Below, piece by piece: positions 38,003 to 50,867 of a stretch of 64,000 nucleotides of DNA. The DNA lies in the NCBI GenBank assembly GCA_000238975.1, contig CP002295.1, forward strand, positions 1,488,001 through 1,552,000. The letters are read 5' to 3'. Under the pieces are notes generated by a model that saw only the letters and a list, made by a program, of their open reading frames with translations, was not told where the DNA came from and searched no databases. This stretch comes from Serratia symbiotica str. 'Cinara cedri' (GTDB taxonomy: Bacteria; Pseudomonadota; Gammaproteobacteria; Enterobacterales; Enterobacteriaceae). The position numbers and the translations under genes were made by a program. Numbering within the stretch: position 1 is the stretch's first letter; the number at the start of each line of letters is the position of its first letter.

Positions 38003-38076
38003 TTTCAGGCAGCTAATTAAAACTTACTAGATCACTATAGATTTTTATTGCGACCAACTATTCATTCAATTATTAA

Positions 38077-39066
38077 TTAATGTTTGCTGATATCATCAAA
38101 CACACCACCAGTAGCGAAGTGTATTTTTTGCAATTCACTCCAACTACCAAAGGTTTCGGCAACCGTGAATAGAGTTAATTTTGGGAATCTAGCTGCAAAT
38201 TTAGTCGCTACTATTAAATCACGCGGACGATAATAGTTTTTTGCTGCGATAGTCTGTCCCTCTGGGGTATATAGATACTTTAGGTATGCTGTAGCTACAT
38301 CGCAGGTACCCCGTTTCTCTACCACTTTATCAACTACCGCTACACTGGGTTCGGCAAGTATGGATTCACTTGGGATAATAATTTCAAATTTATCTTTGCC
38401 CAACTTTTTTTCCGCTAACCGTCCTTCATTCTCCCAAGCAATTAAAACATCACCAATACCACGCTCAGCGAAAGTATGCGCAGCGCCGCGTGTACTAGCA
38501 TCAAGCACCTCAACATTGCTGTATAACTTTTTAACAAAATCTTGTGCTTTAGCTTTATTATTATTATTCTGACGTAATGCGTATCCCCAGGCCGCCAAGT
38601 AATTCCAGCGCGCGCCCCCAGAAGTTTTTGGATTAGGCGTAATTACTGAAATTCCTGATTTTACTAAATCCGGCCAATTGTAAATTTGTTTTGGATTCCC
38701 CTTACGCACTAAAAATACGATAGTTGAGGTGTAAGGTGTCGAGTTATCTGGTAAGCGTTTGATCCATGTTTTATTGATAATCCCGTGCTCAGCAATAGCG
38801 TCTACGTCATAAGCCAACGCCAATGTCACTACATCAGCCGCAATACCATTAATTACTGAAGTTGCTTGTTTACTAGATCCACCGTGCGACTGGCGAACCA
38901 TGACATTATCACCAGTTTGTTGTCGCCAATATTTGCTAAATGCGCTATCATATTCTTTATAGAACTCACGAGTAGGATCATATGAAACATTCAATAATTG
39001 AATATCTCGCGCCATAGCGAACGCGGATAGCACCCATACTAAACTTATACTCCATTTACACATCAA
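38077..39066 (-). CDS. sbp: periplasmic sulfate-binding protein Sbp
   Basis: 329 aa, the E. coli length. A signal peptide occupies about residues 1-19, cleaved after AMA, leaving [53 protein letters not shown] and [20 protein letters not shown] are the sulfate-pocket blocks of the family. It delivers sulfate or thiosulfate to the CysUWA ABC transporter, whose genes are not in the window. It lies downstream of pfkA in the same direction (123 bp), as in E. coli. Retention suggests sulfate assimilation, useful for cysteine and for the Tus sulfur relay. Confidence 0.97.
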   Translation of the reverse strand: MMCKWSISLVWVLSAFAMARDIQLLNVSYDPTREFYKEYDSAFSKYWRQQTGDNVMVRQSHGGSSKQATSVINGIAADVVTLALAYDVDAIAEHGIINKTWIKRLPDNSTPYTSTIVFLVRKGNPKQIYNWPDLVKSGISVITPNPKTSGGARWNYLAAWGYALRQNNNNKAKAQDFVKKLYSNVEVLDASTRGAAHTFAERGIGDVLIAWENEGRLAEKKLGKDKFEIIIPSESILAEPSVAVVDKVVEKRGTCDVATAYLKYLYTPEGQTIAAKNYYRPRDLIVATKFAARFPKLTLFTVAETFGSWSELQKIHFATGGVFDDISKH

Positions 39067-39189
39067 CAGACTTTCCTAAAAAATTCAGCATAACCTGTAT
39101 TGGTAATACGACCCAAAGGGTACTTAAGTATTTATTACCACTGCATTTATTGATAATACCACAGAGTTTAAACATAAAAAGATATTATA

Positions 39190-40152
39190 TTAATATAGTT
39201 TTTTTGCTGTTTCTAGTAATTCACCTTTAAATGGGCGTTTCATATTCTCAATTGCATCAATAATATCATGGTGCACCATTTTTTCATTTACAACACCAGC
39301 ACACCGACCGCCGTAACCTTGTAATAATAATTTAATTGCATATACACCTAGACGAGATGCTAAAATACGATCATAAGCAACAGGTGTTCCGCCACGTTGA
39401 ATGTGGCCCAATACCGTTGCACGAGTCTCACGTTGAGTTTCTTGCTCAATATGACGAGCCAGCTCATTGATATTACAAATATGCTCAGTGATTGCTACAA
39501 TAGCATGATTTTTACCCTTCTTAATCTCGGCCTTAATCTCATTAATTAAATCCATTCTATTGAACTTAATTTCTGGTAACACAATAAACTCACAGCTACC
39601 TGCAATTGCTGCAGCAAGTGTTAAATCACCACAGTGACGACCCATCACTTCCACGATAGAGATTCGCTGATGCGAAGAGGATGTATCGCGTAAACGATCA
39701 ATAGCCTGAACTACAGTTTCTAGTGCAGTAAAATACCCAATAGTGTAATCTGTACCAGCTACATCATTATCAATGGTACCAGGTAACCCGATACAAGGTA
39801 TGCCTTCTTCTGTTAAACATTTAGCACCTATATAAGAACCATCACCTCCAATTACCACTAACGCATCAATGCCACGTTTTTTTAAGTTTGTAATTGCCTT
39901 AAAACGAAATATTTCGTCTTTAAATTGCAGGAACCTAGCTGAACCAAGAATAGTGCCCCCGCGGTTAATGATATCAGATACGCTATAACGATCTAATTTC
40001 TGCATGCGATCTTCATATAAACCAAAGTAGCCATCACAAATACCAAAAACCTCTAAACCTTCTGTAAGCGCTGTACGCACTACACCACGAATCGCCGCAT
40101 TCATACCCGGTGCATCCCCACCACTTGTCAATATACCTATTTTTTTAATCAT
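39190..40152 (-). CDS. pfkA: 6-phosphofructokinase I
   Basis: 320 aa, the E. coli length, from the ATG at 40152 ([20 protein letters not shown]) with AGGGAG upstream. The open frame runs 21 codons further back without family support. It makes fructose 1,6-bisphosphate from fructose 6-phosphate and ATP. GGDAPG (11-16) and GGDGS (102-106) bind ATP; GTIDND holds the catalytic Asp128; RDTSSSHQR and VLGHIQRGG are intact. Gene order pfkA-sbp-tpiA follows E. coli without cdh. Its presence with TpiA points to glycolysis from host sugar. Confidence 0.98.
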   Translation of the reverse strand: MIKKIGILTSGGDAPGMNAAIRGVVRTALTEGLEVFGICDGYFGLYEDRMQKLDRYSVSDIINRGGTILGSARFLQFKDEIFRFKAITNLKKRGIDALVVIGGDGSYIGAKCLTEEGIPCIGLPGTIDNDVAGTDYTIGYFTALETVVQAIDRLRDTSSSHQRISIVEVMGRHCGDLTLAAAIAGSCEFIVLPEIKFNRMDLINEIKAEIKKGKNHAIVAITEHICNINELARHIEQETQRETRATVLGHIQRGGTPVAYDRILASRLGVYAIKLLLQGYGGRCAGVVNEKMVHHDIIDAIENMKRPFKGELLETAKKLY

Positions 40153-42160
40153 AACTCCCTCTACATCATAGATGCTAAATGCAATTTTTTTAATAATTAT
40201 ATTGTTATAGACCACTTAGCACCTTTCTTCTGTGAAAATTCATTTCCAACAAGATACTATATCAAAACATCTAGCTAAATTGACTCGGATCATATTATAT
40301 CATGGCAAAAATATAGTATATTTCTTTCGTTGAGGTCACATATACTATATAATTATTTAATATCATTGATATAATAGGTACCTTAATTTTATAATGTGCG
40401 CTATAAAACTAAAATATTTATAGAGCTTCACATTCTAGCTAAATCATCATACAACAATACTCACCTAACTAATTAAGCCATAACTCATACAACTAGAAAA
40501 ATAAAAAATTTGCTATTTTTAGTTATATATAATATATTAAGCCATGTTCACAAATGCGTATATTGCATATGCTTTATCCTGACAAAAGGACAGATAAATC
40601 ATAATCTAATATACCTTAATTAAAAAATTCAATACCGGCAGCTCTAATGATTATTGATCATCTTTATAATCTATACTTAATAATATATATTACTTATTAA
40701 AACTTTAATACCTATATAATAACATATATAAATCACTATATTCATAATAATACATTACTGGTAATACAGAATGTTTACACATACTATTAAAGTATAACAT
40801 GTATAACCACCCAACACCAAAGCATCATTAAACCTAATCTTATTACTGATATAATAATATAAAAATAATATCAAGAAATTTCTATGATACATAATGATGT
40901 ACTCAGCGACGATAAAACTAAAAATAGAGAAAAAATTAAATAAATATACCTCACAAGGTGTAACTAAGGTAGTAATATCATCATATAATTTTGATGTTAT
41001 ATAAAAATTTTTATAGTATAGGCGCTAACAGAATGACGAAACGAGTGTACTTATTCTAACAAGTACATACATTAATATTACTGCTATATTACTAATGACA
41101 ATTAAATATGAAAGAGTTACGATCAATTTACTCACTCACTAACTGCATAAATAATAAACAATAGAAAAAATTTTTGTATGGTACAGTATAATATGAGAAC
41201 CGGTTATCTAAAGCGCATATTATTACTTACTAACTTATTAGTTAGTAATTTATTAATAATTTTTATTACATTAATTAAGCGCCTAAAGGCCAATAAAATA
41301 AACAATAGAAATATTTTAATTAATAAAACTTAAAATATACTTCTTGAAAAGAAGTATAGATAAAATATCTATATTAAATATGTAATAGCGCTACAATAAC
41401 ACATATTATTGGATCAAGTCATTTAATGGTAGTAACATTAGAAACCGTATAAACTATATTTAAAATACTAATCAATTAAATTCAAATCACTCACCTGATA
41501 TCAATACAATATAGAAAACATACTAACTAATCATATCTCTTGTCATAGAGATAAACTAAATTTTTAATAACGATACCTAAAACCGTAAAACTTCTGTCAA
41601 AAAAATATAATAGAAAAATTACAGGTAGTACATTGTAAACTTTAGAAAGTATAAATCTCCTACTATAAAATACAGATCACAGTGAATATATAATACCACT
41701 CGCTACTCATAGCAAATAGTTACTATTATAAATGAATATCATAGGAACTAAAATAGTCTAAGGCATAACCTATTGCCCCTTGGGGGAATAAAGCATTCTA
41801 ATATACATTAAATATAAAATCTATGTATAATATAGTTGACTTACCACTTGTCTAGAATAACCTTATGCACATAGTACCTAATAAATCTAAATATATAGCT
41901 ATACCCTCAAAATAAAACCTATTAAGACATAATTGCTATTAAAAGTAATTATTTTAATAACGAAAACCTCAGTGGATATCACTATATATTGTATAAATTA
42001 AATTTAGCTAATACCTAATCAATCTAACGAGACAGTATTTATAATTACTGATCCACAGACAATAATTTCTGATAACTAATATTTGATTATCTCAGCATTT
42101 ATTAATATCTATGATAAAATAAATCACTAATGTATTAAAAAACAATCATGTAACCAGCCT

Positions 42161-42229
42161 GCTAAGCAGCGCAATTAGTAGAGCACTAATTTATTATCAG
42201 TAATATCATAAATAATTTTAATATTAGCT
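42161..42229 (+). pseudogene. possible tRNA-Thr(UGU) remnant
   Basis: 69 nt that can be aligned along the whole of an enterobacterial tRNA-Thr. The 5' GCTAA pairs with TTAGC (42224-42228). The D-arm reads GCGC-AATTAGTA-GAGC, one mismatch. The anticodon arm reads ACTAA-TTTATTA-TCAGT, against ACTGA-CTTGTAA-TCAGT. ATCA follows as in the variable loop, and the T-arm reads ATTTTAAT. The T-stem no longer pairs, the U8 position and one base before the D-stem are lost, and the anticodon would be UAU. It is best read as a decayed gene; chance resemblance in AT-rich DNA is not excluded. Confidence 0.4.
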
Positions 42230-43688
42230 AGTATGAATATACTAATCTCAATAATATTATTTATGAAAACACTTACAAAATTATATTTTTATATAGAAAC
42301 ATAAAGACTAAAAAAGTAAAATTAATATAATTATATTATAATAATGTATTATATACCTTGATAACAATAAAATTATGCGAGATTGGTTAAAGTTGATATT
42401 CATATTTCAATATAATTTAATACCTATATACCCTGTATACAAATAAAATTATTCAACACTCTAACACAGGCAGAAATAATTGATATTCTAATGATCTTTA
42501 TCATCAAAGATTAACTAATCTGCATATATAAAATTATTTAACAACTGTTACTAGAATATAGTCGTTCAAATAAAAACTAACACAAGAAAATTATGTAATG
42601 GAATACTAATGCTACTATTAATATATCGGTATATCTGAAATATTACCTAATTCAGTAACGGCGCTATAATTATATATAACATATATTCTCTATTACTATT
42701 AAGAACTGAGGTAATATTAGTTAATAGTGATACAATAAAATACTATTTTTTATCACCTAGTGAAATATTACTTAAAAACCCAACCTAATAATATACTAAA
42801 ATTAACTATATAATTATAAAATCTTGATAGCTTATCGCAGTAATCTCTAATAATTAATAATATAATACAGGAAATATAGTAGTCTATGGCGACCCAACCC
42901 TAATTAATAATAAGCACAACACTCATAATATTAATTATAGTTTATAGCCCACAAAATTGTGTGTAATTAAATAATTACACATTCCATAAAGAACATTTAA
43001 TTTATTGTATATAACAATATTGCATTTAAAAAAATATCCATCCTTAAAAAATATAATAATAGCAAGACAATTTTACCCAGATTCTAATATATATTTTCTC
43101 GTTTTAACTAACCCAAGTTAAATATTATAAAATACAGCGTACTATACTCACTATTCTCAATATTTTAAATTATCACTATCTATCTAAAACCATATATTTT
43201 CTATATTTATTGCGCGTAAAACACGCTATATATAACAAAAAATTGTATTTTATACATAATGTATTGAGTCACTCATAAGGATATATGATAAAAATTTAGC
43301 TAGAAATTAATCTCAATATTTCTTAAACTAAGAAATACATGTAAAGTATTAGAGGTAAAAGTCATTTACCTTTAATATGCTTATAAATAACTTAAACTCA
43401 TTGGAGTTACTTCCACTTAAGGTAACTAAAAATCTAATAGATCAATTAATATTAAAAATATCGCAGGATCATGTATTAAAACTAATTCCACCTAATTCAA
43501 TACTTGTATAATTAATTAATTTTACAACACATTATTATAAATATTACTCATTTAGTTAATGATATCAGTAATATTACACTAGACTCAGTTCACCTAGAGC
43601 CACGTATCTGATACATGTATAATATTGAATACATACTGGCCGTATAAACCTATATCTAAGTAAGAAATCATTTGTTTAAATAGTAGAT

Positions 43689-43708
43689 ATTTATTTATTT
43701 ATTTATTT
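43689..43708. repeat. (ATTT)5 run
   Basis: Five perfect ATTT units in non-coding DNA, about 600 bp from the (GCAA)15 array. Confidence 0.85.
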
Positions 43709-44317
43709 GCTAGCTATGTCACTTAGTAATAATTACTTAGATGCCCAACCCACTCATCTCTATATTATATATATTTTATTTATTTTATAAAAAGATACTT
43801 TAAAAGTAAAAACAATTAAAATATACAAGCTATTTAATAAATATGTATATATTGCTATTATTTATTAAGTAATGATCACTAATTAATAATTTATTAACAA
43901 AGATATATAACAAGATCATCCATAACAACTTAAGCGGTATCATATTATAACTCTTTTTTTATTTTACTTATAGTTTGCGAAGAATATATTTTATAAATAC
44001 AAATGTATAACTATCAAACAAATAGAAATAATATTTAATATCATATTGATGACTATTTACTAATTCCTCCTAATCTAGTTATACTATTTTATGTAATAAC
44101 ATAAAAATATTTTAAATAACATATAAAACATTAGCGAAAGCGTTATTACGTATATACAATAGAAAATAAAAATACCAAACTAAACCACTATCAGCTAATA
44201 TATTAGCTTGGTTAGATATACTATTGCCTGATAAATTTTATATAGCATACGCCACTTTCACTATGATAAACACTATACTAATATTAATTGCTAACATACT
44301 TAAACTATAAATACAGA

Positions 44318-44380
<63 letters not shown>

Positions 44381-46839
44381 ACCCACAATATGCAACCATA
44401 TATTCTAGTAAGAAAATATATTCCTTATGTATTAGTTTATCTTTAATATACTGTTAACTATTTTAATAAATAACCTTATATTCACGATAATTTAATATAT
44501 GGTTATCACTTGGTACATAAATAAATTCATAATATATCCTGTGATATATGACAATAAAAATATAATTTTATATATTAGTATAATAAATAATCACTCACAA
44601 TAATATTACATACACCCTAGTATCTAAATTATGATACACAAAAACTTAAACTATTATTATCACTAATATCTTATTTGTAACATTTTATTCTATATATTAG
44701 GATTTATTTTTATAGAATCATAACCCCTAAAATATACAATGTACGCTTAATGATCAAGTGAGATCTCAACATATAATATATCTGAATATATTTATTACAT
44801 ATGCATAATAACTTTACATTTATTAAACATAGATTAGTTAATGCGTTCAATGATTAATAGATGCATAAGTCACTGACTAAGTAATTTACATAAAAAGGTT
44901 AAATAAGAGCACTATTTACCTATTATTATATTATAAATATACCAATACTAAAATCCATAGTCATTTTATCACTTAGGTTGCATCCAATACTTAAACCTTA
45001 CTTGACGCTTTATATATTTAACTTATAGCTAAAATCATATAAATTTAAACTTTTATCTTAGTGCTAAGTTAAGTGTCAGTAGGGATAGTAATTAGAAATA
45101 CATCTGTAAGAGTGATAGAGAAATATAAAATCATCATACCTCTAACGTCTACTATAGTTGAACAATTAAAAGTAACTAATATTATCTACAAACAAGATAT
45201 GGCTACCTTATATATAATCTATTACTTAATAACAATTTTAATAAAATTAAAACTTAATAAAGTAAGAACTGAGTAAAGTTTTCACCAATCTTATTATATA
45301 TATCCTTTCTTATTATGTTTTAAATCACCAACTATGATACCTATAAATAAAGGCATAATATTCATTTATTGGTTTTTTAGATACAAAGCACATCACCCCA
45401 TACATAAAATACAAGTAATTAATTTATAAACAAAGAAAGATAGATAGCAAAATTATATAGATAATATTTTATTAAGACCTTTTATGATAGCTCTCTACTT
45501 GCTGTAATCTTATCTAAATAAAAATAAAGCAATAAATATTAAAGCTAAGCTAATAACACGTAGTCTAACTTATTATCAAGTTTTTATTATGCTGACCAGA
45601 GCTGATATTACAGCATTATATACATATATGATATGTAACAATATTAAATAAATATATCACCTATCATCATTGATCATAATATTACTACTGCATGACTTCT
45701 AGCAAAAAAATTAACCTGCAATATACAAAGTATAGAGCATAAACTACTATAGCGCACTAAATATATACGCATACTAATTCTTTTTATCTCGCGTGGTTTC
45801 AGACTGCAAATCATTAAATAAACATAAACAACCTTCACGACATATCATAATTTTATTGTTTAATAATTAAAAGTAATAAACATTACTAGGTAATATCATT
45901 GAAATTAGTAATAAATTATCAAACATTAGCAACATAGATTATTTATACTACTATTTAGTAGAGATACTATCTCAATAATTTTATATCAACTACAAAGATA
46001 GTATACTGTAGAATCAATAATTTAATATTATATTACTATGGTCTCTATTGCATATATAGATAAACAAAAGTAAATTTACTAATACTTAAATTAATTGATA
46101 TCAAATAAAAGTAAAGGATACAATATCTAGAGTAATTTATATTATTATCATAATTTTAGTAAACTATAAAAATAAATATAAGTATAAATTAAATGTCTAA
46201 TAAAATTAGAGTATCATATCACAATTTACAGCAATAAAATAATAACACATATGTATAACTTACACACTAGATGCGTAAAAGGTTAGCTTCATGATAACAT
46301 TAATTATTATAAGTCTAATAAACTTAACTAAATAAACATTTGATAACTATAATTTTTACGCATATCGTAGATATGCTACAACTATTAGATTATACAAATT
46401 TCATAAAACCAAATATTTAAGTCAATATTATACTAAGGTTAGTAGGATGAATATTCCTAATATAAAACGTTAAATTTATTAAATTAAAAGCGCTATAGCT
46501 AATTGTAATCTAACAAATTATGCATCTCACAAATAATACTTGACCTTATATATTATACTTCAAATAGCTTAAACACATGATAAAAAATAATATCAGAGTA
46601 ACTGATTGTATATCAGATATATACATACCCTATTTAATATAATAAATGTGTATACTATAAAATATCTAACAAAATATCAACTTTGTAATAACAAAGTACC
46701 TTATAACGCGCACAGCTAATTATAGCTAGTTTTTTCATTAAAAAACTAATAAGATATTATTTTATTCATAATTAGAGTAAAGCGAAATATTAAGCTAGCA
46801 TCTAGTCAATACTAAAGAGCTACTTGTTAGCCAATGACT

Positions 46840-48062
46840 ACTAACCTCTTCAATACTAATATTAACTCCTTAAGACTCTTGTACGCTACCTTATCTAAAC
46901 GATGTAATTTTTAACGTACCACTAATAACAGCATAGTAGTAAATATCTAACTAAAACTTTAATACCTAGCAAAAAATTAGTTACTTCCTCTCATTAATTA
47001 TTGACTATGATATATCAGCAATTATTCTAACGTACTATTTAGTAGTAGTGTAGCACTATTCTCTTTAATTTGATAGCTAATACAAATGCTTTCTATTACT
47101 ACTCTGACTAATTATATTTTAAATAGTTATTATATTTTATACGCGGAATCAGCAATACTAAACATTCATTACTTAACAGTACTTTAAGACCTCCAATATA
47201 ATATCCTATGCTATTTCGTGATACTTGTATGTAATAAACTTACCATAGTGTCCTGTAATAAGACTGTACGGTGAATTCACTGCTTTGCGTTTTCCAGATA
47301 AAGCTCAAGCCATACTACCTTGCGCAACCATTACCTGCCTGTATTCACCTAATATAGGCCTGCTGTTGTAATACGTATCATGCACTTTTACTATGCAATT
47401 TAATCTTAATCATGAATAGAGGCCTCTCTAATACAGAAGCAAAGGAGCTAGTATAAGATGAAATTACTTAGCAAATTGTAATACTTTAAACAACACAGCG
47501 CCGCATGATCTAGTAAAAAACATATACTATATCTTGAAACACAATATTCAGTTTACACTAACTGAGTACATACAATAGTGGTGTCAGCGAGCTATTTATT
47601 AGAATAAGCAGCCTTAGTTACATACCCTAAATACTGATTCATCTGCAAATGCTCACAACGCTATTAAACCCGTTCAACGGCTAGCAAATAATTTATCATA
47701 AGCTCATCAATCAGCATGAACAGTATTGTGTATTAGGAAATACTCAATCTACTTATAGTGTCTTTATGTTAACTAAATTGTACTGCCTTAGTTGGAGCAA
47801 AGATGCAACTACTTTTATCACTAATATATTAATTATATGTACATGTCTAATAAAGAAAATGTAACACATTTCATATGTGATAATCATGAGCATTGCTAAT
47901 AATAAAAATATCATAATAACTAAACACTATAATAACTAAATTAATAACACTAGTGTTAATGTTGTCATTATCAGTCTAAATAAGTATATAACCTTAACTG
48001 CCTGCTAATATTAACCCCATTACTGCACTAAAAATTAGCACTGAATAACACAGGCAAAACAT
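46840..48062 (-). pseudogene. hemY: HemY remnant
   Basis: Reads from an ATG at 48062, 1 bp past the hemX stop. The N-terminus gives LIFSAVMGLILAGS, a stop, GYILI, a stop, then TDNDNINTSVINLVII; E. coli HemY has GYVLIQTDNYNIETSVTGLAII. Further on MINYLLAVERV (two stops) RCEHLQMNQYL follows VVNYLLAAEAAQQRGDEARANQHL. LHRLDKV...LKELILVL near 46900 fits the C-terminus. HemY in enterics is a membrane TPR protein of uncertain role coupled to haem synthesis. Many stops make it dead. Boundaries approximate; comparison from memory. Confidence 0.85.
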
Positions 48063-48063
48063 C

Positions 48064-49156
48064 CTACCATCGCCGAGAGATAGTAGGAAAGCTCAATAAT
48101 AGATTATTCAACTGTGTCTGCATAATTTTTTCTAGTGGAAGTTGACTCTTTAATATTTCAGGTAGATCTATAGATATCGATTGCTGACCAAGTTCATCAA
48201 GCTCTTCAAGAAAGATATAGTAGCTGAATCAGTAGCGTTGAAGTAAGCACGAACCCAGGTAGAGATAATTTCTAGCGACTGCTTGTAAGTCTCATTTTGG
48301 TGATGAGGAATTGACTGCACTACTACTAGCAGATATGATAAAATATTTTCACGCAAATAAATATCCTGATTTGGAACTAACAACGGTTCAACACTAAGTC
48401 TGCGGCAGTATATAATACTGCCATTAGCTATAAAATTATGCCATCTTTTAATCAGATTCTGCTTTCATTTACCAAATGTACTAGAAATATCATTGCTGTC
48501 TTTCAATACTGGTAATTCATTGGTATTGTTCTCAACTAAGCGCAAGTTATCAATTTAATTAAATAATTGATTAACCCGAAGAATAATACCATCAAAATCC
48601 ACCTGAATTAATTTTAACAAAATATTGATATCTTCAATAATGGCACGGCGCACCTAAAGTAAGCTCATATCATTCATGCATAACAAGCTAGTCTCAGCGC
48701 TCTTAAGCAATGTTGTTGAGCTAGTAACATCCTGTTCACTCGACAGTTATAGCTAGCCTTTTTTATTAAAAAATCTGCCTGCGCTAACAACCAAGTTTTA
48801 GCGTCACTACTAGAAAGAATAACTACCCTCCTCTGTAATTTATTTAATTACTACATTAAATCTATCTCTTCTCGGTTAGAGACATCTAGTATTTTGCTAT
48901 GTTGATGTTGCTGTATTAAGCCTTCTAGTTTACTTCTTTATTTTTGCTAACCCTGCGTTAGCGCATCCAATTATTACTGTAATGATCAATTAGTAGTAAG
49001 CAACTGATGAGCCTGCTGACGTATATGGTAATCACCACTCACACTGAGTCCAATAATGAGCATTATCGCAACCATACCAAGCTTCTAGAGATGTTCCACT
49101 GCTAGCATTAACTCTTTAACCGTGTTTAATGAAGTATTTTGTTTAGCTTCAGTCAT
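48064..49156 (-). pseudogene. hemX: HemX remnant
   Basis: The minus strand from the ATG at 49156 reads MTEAKQNTSLNTVKELM and meets a stop after 23 codons. The membrane segment LGMVAIMLIIGLSVSG follows. [20 protein letters not shown] lies near 48830-48765 (E. coli [20 protein letters not shown]). The longest surviving frame, 48168-48383, gives LVPNQDIYLREN...[20 protein letters not shown], the family C-terminal domain. One base is missing near 48210, after which [15 protein letters not shown] continues in another frame to a stop at 48066. HemX is a membrane protein encoded after hemD, with an unclear role. It is clearly inactivated by several stops and frameshifts, yet still readable, so the loss is more recent than that of aroB. 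Confidence 0.93.
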
Positions 49157-49179
49157 AATAGCAAATCCCATAGTTAAGT

Positions 49180-49920
49180 TTATTGTAAAGCACGGATTAG
49201 CGCATCATTATCGGCATTATCAGCTACGCAAATAGTATCCCAGCCTAACTCCTGGGCCATAATAGCCAAACGATCACTAACTACGATAAGTCGGCAACGT
49301 AATAACCATGATGACCGATAATAATCAGGAACTAACGTATAAAGCTGTTGCAGCATTTCACCGCTAGTAACTACTAACGTATCGATACCAATACGCTGCC
49401 AATATGAGCATTGCTTATTGCCATCATAATGCACCGGGCTACGCTGATAACATTCGTAATAACTTACTTTAGCACCCCGCTTACCTAATGTATCACCAAG
49501 TAAGCTACGTCCACCGTTACCGCGTAAAATCAATGCCTGTTTTCCATCTAAGTTCTGTAATGCTGGCAACATCAGTAGCATTTCACTAATTTCACGTTCA
49601 CGTGGGCTCACGACGGGTAACCTGCTAATACGATGCAACACTAATCCACTAGAACGACCTATAGCATAATAGGTCACATGGGATGGCCATGTTAGGCCAG
49701 CTTGACTAATAACTGAATCAGCATAACTGACTGAGTGTTGCGATAAGACAAATACCAAATCACCGATATTAAGTTGTAGTAAAGTCTCTGGTAACTTTGC
49801 TAAATCACAACCTGGGCTAAAATTAATTAATGGAACATGATAAGCAACGATACCAAGTAAACACAACCGGCTTACTAAACGCTCTCCCATAGGTGAAGGG
49901 CGCGCCACTAAAATTATCAT
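49180..49920 (-). CDS. hemD: uroporphyrinogen-III synthase
   Basis: 246 aa, the E. coli length. It closes hydroxymethylbilane to uroporphyrinogen III, flipping ring D; the product feeds haem and sirohaem. The family is loosely conserved; [19 protein letters not shown] at the N-terminus, the [30 protein letters not shown] stretch (about residues 123-152) and [16 protein letters not shown] (about 178-193) are recognisable. Its start overlaps the hemC stop by four bases (ATGA), so the two are translationally coupled. The following hemX and hemY are dead. Confidence 0.95.
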   Translation of the reverse strand: MIILVARPSPMGERLVSRLCLLGIVAYHVPLINFSPGCDLAKLPETLLQLNIGDLVFVLSQHSVSYADSVISQAGLTWPSHVTYYAIGRSSGLVLHRISRLPVVSPREREISEMLLMLPALQNLDGKQALILRGNGGRSLLGDTLGKRGAKVSYYECYQRSPVHYDGNKQCSYWQRIGIDTLVVTSGEMLQQLYTLVPDYYRSSWLLRCRLIVVSDRLAIMAQELGWDTICVADNADNDALIRALQ

Positions 49921-50855
49921 GACAGCAAATTCTGGTAAACATCACGCAAAATCTTTCGCGCACCTCGCGCTAGTAACTCCTCTGCCAATTCAATACCAAT
50001 TTGTTCGGCGCTAGTAGCCGGACCACGACATTCACCGCGAACTATTTGCCTACCATCTAAAGAACCAACAAGCGCTCGTAACCATAAACTATCGCCGTCT
50101 AATTCAGCATAACTACCTATTGGCACCTGGCAACCGCCTTCTAGACAAGTATTTATAGCTCGTTCGGCGCGCACGCAAGTTTCAGTTACAGTATGATTTA
50201 ACGGCGCTAGCAGCGCACGAGTAACATCATCATCTAGACGACATTCAATACCTACTGCGCCCTGACCAACCGCAGGTAGACACTCTTCAGTACTTAAAGG
50301 ACAGAATATACGCTGCGCCAACCCTAAGCGTTTCAATCCAGCTACAGCTAAAATGACAGCATCATAATCATTATTATGTAACCTTGCTAGACGAGTGCCG
50401 ATATTACCGCGTAGATCACGCACCACTAAATCTGGCCGACGTTCACGTAGTTGACATTGACGGCGTAAACTTGAAGTACCAATAATGCCACCCTGAGGTA
50501 GTTGATCAATAGAAGAAAAACGATAAGATACGAATGCATCACGTGGATCGTCACGCTCACAAATAGTAGTCAACCCTAGGCCAAGCGGGAAAATAACTGG
50601 CACATCCTTCATTGAATGCACGGCAATGTCAGCACGATCTTTTAATAACGCTAGCTCAAGCTCTTGTACAAACAATCCCTTACCACCTAACTTAGACAAA
50701 GGTGTATCAAGAATAATATCACCACGGGTGATAATCGGCACAAGCTTAACCTGCAAGCCTGGATGACTAGTAATTAGACGCTGCTGAACATAATGCGCTT
50801 GCCAGAGAGCTAGCGGACTTTGCCTTGTGGCAATGCGAATGATGTGATCTATCAT
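49917..50855 (-). CDS. hemC: porphobilinogen deaminase (hydroxymethylbilane synthase)
   Basis: 312 aa (E. coli 313). It polymerises four porphobilinogens on a dipyrromethane cofactor. The cofactor cysteine is Cys242 in [12 protein letters not shown], and the catalytic Asp lies in HSMKDVP (residue 84). [17 protein letters not shown] and [11 protein letters not shown] are diagnostic. I prefer the ATG at 50855 ([12 protein letters not shown]); an ATG four codons upstream (50867) is also possible and neither has a strong Shine-Dalgarno. With hemD it forms a minimal operon. In E. coli cyaA diverges from it; here nothing does. Confidence 0.96.
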   Translation of the reverse strand: MIDHIIRIATRQSPLALWQAHYVQQRLITSHPGLQVKLVPIITRGDIILDTPLSKLGGKGLFVQELELALLKDRADIAVHSMKDVPVIFPLGLGLTTICERDDPRDAFVSYRFSSIDQLPQGGIIGTSSLRRQCQLRERRPDLVVRDLRGNIGTRLARLHNNDYDAVILAVAGLKRLGLAQRIFCPLSTEECLPAVGQGAVGIECRLDDDVTRALLAPLNHTVTETCVRAERAINTCLEGGCQVPIGSYAELDGDSLWLRALVGSLDGRQIVRGECRGPATSAEQIGIELAEELLARGARKILRDVYQNLLS

Positions 50856-50867
50856 ACTCGTTACCAT

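Noticed and set aside
45073-45276. 67-codon plus-strand frame
   Set aside because: No Shine-Dalgarno, no recognisable motif; expected by chance in a 6.7-kb desert.
46727-46748. 9-bp TAGTTTTTT/AAAAAACTA hairpin as terminator of the hem operon
   Set aside because: Almost all A-T pairs and no GC-rich stem; a similar TATAGCTAG plus T-run/A-run sequence occurs within hemX near 48745, so it is not specific to an operon end.
48168-48383. 71-codon frame as an independent gene
   Set aside because: It is the surviving fragment of the hemX C-terminus, ended by a one-base deletion.
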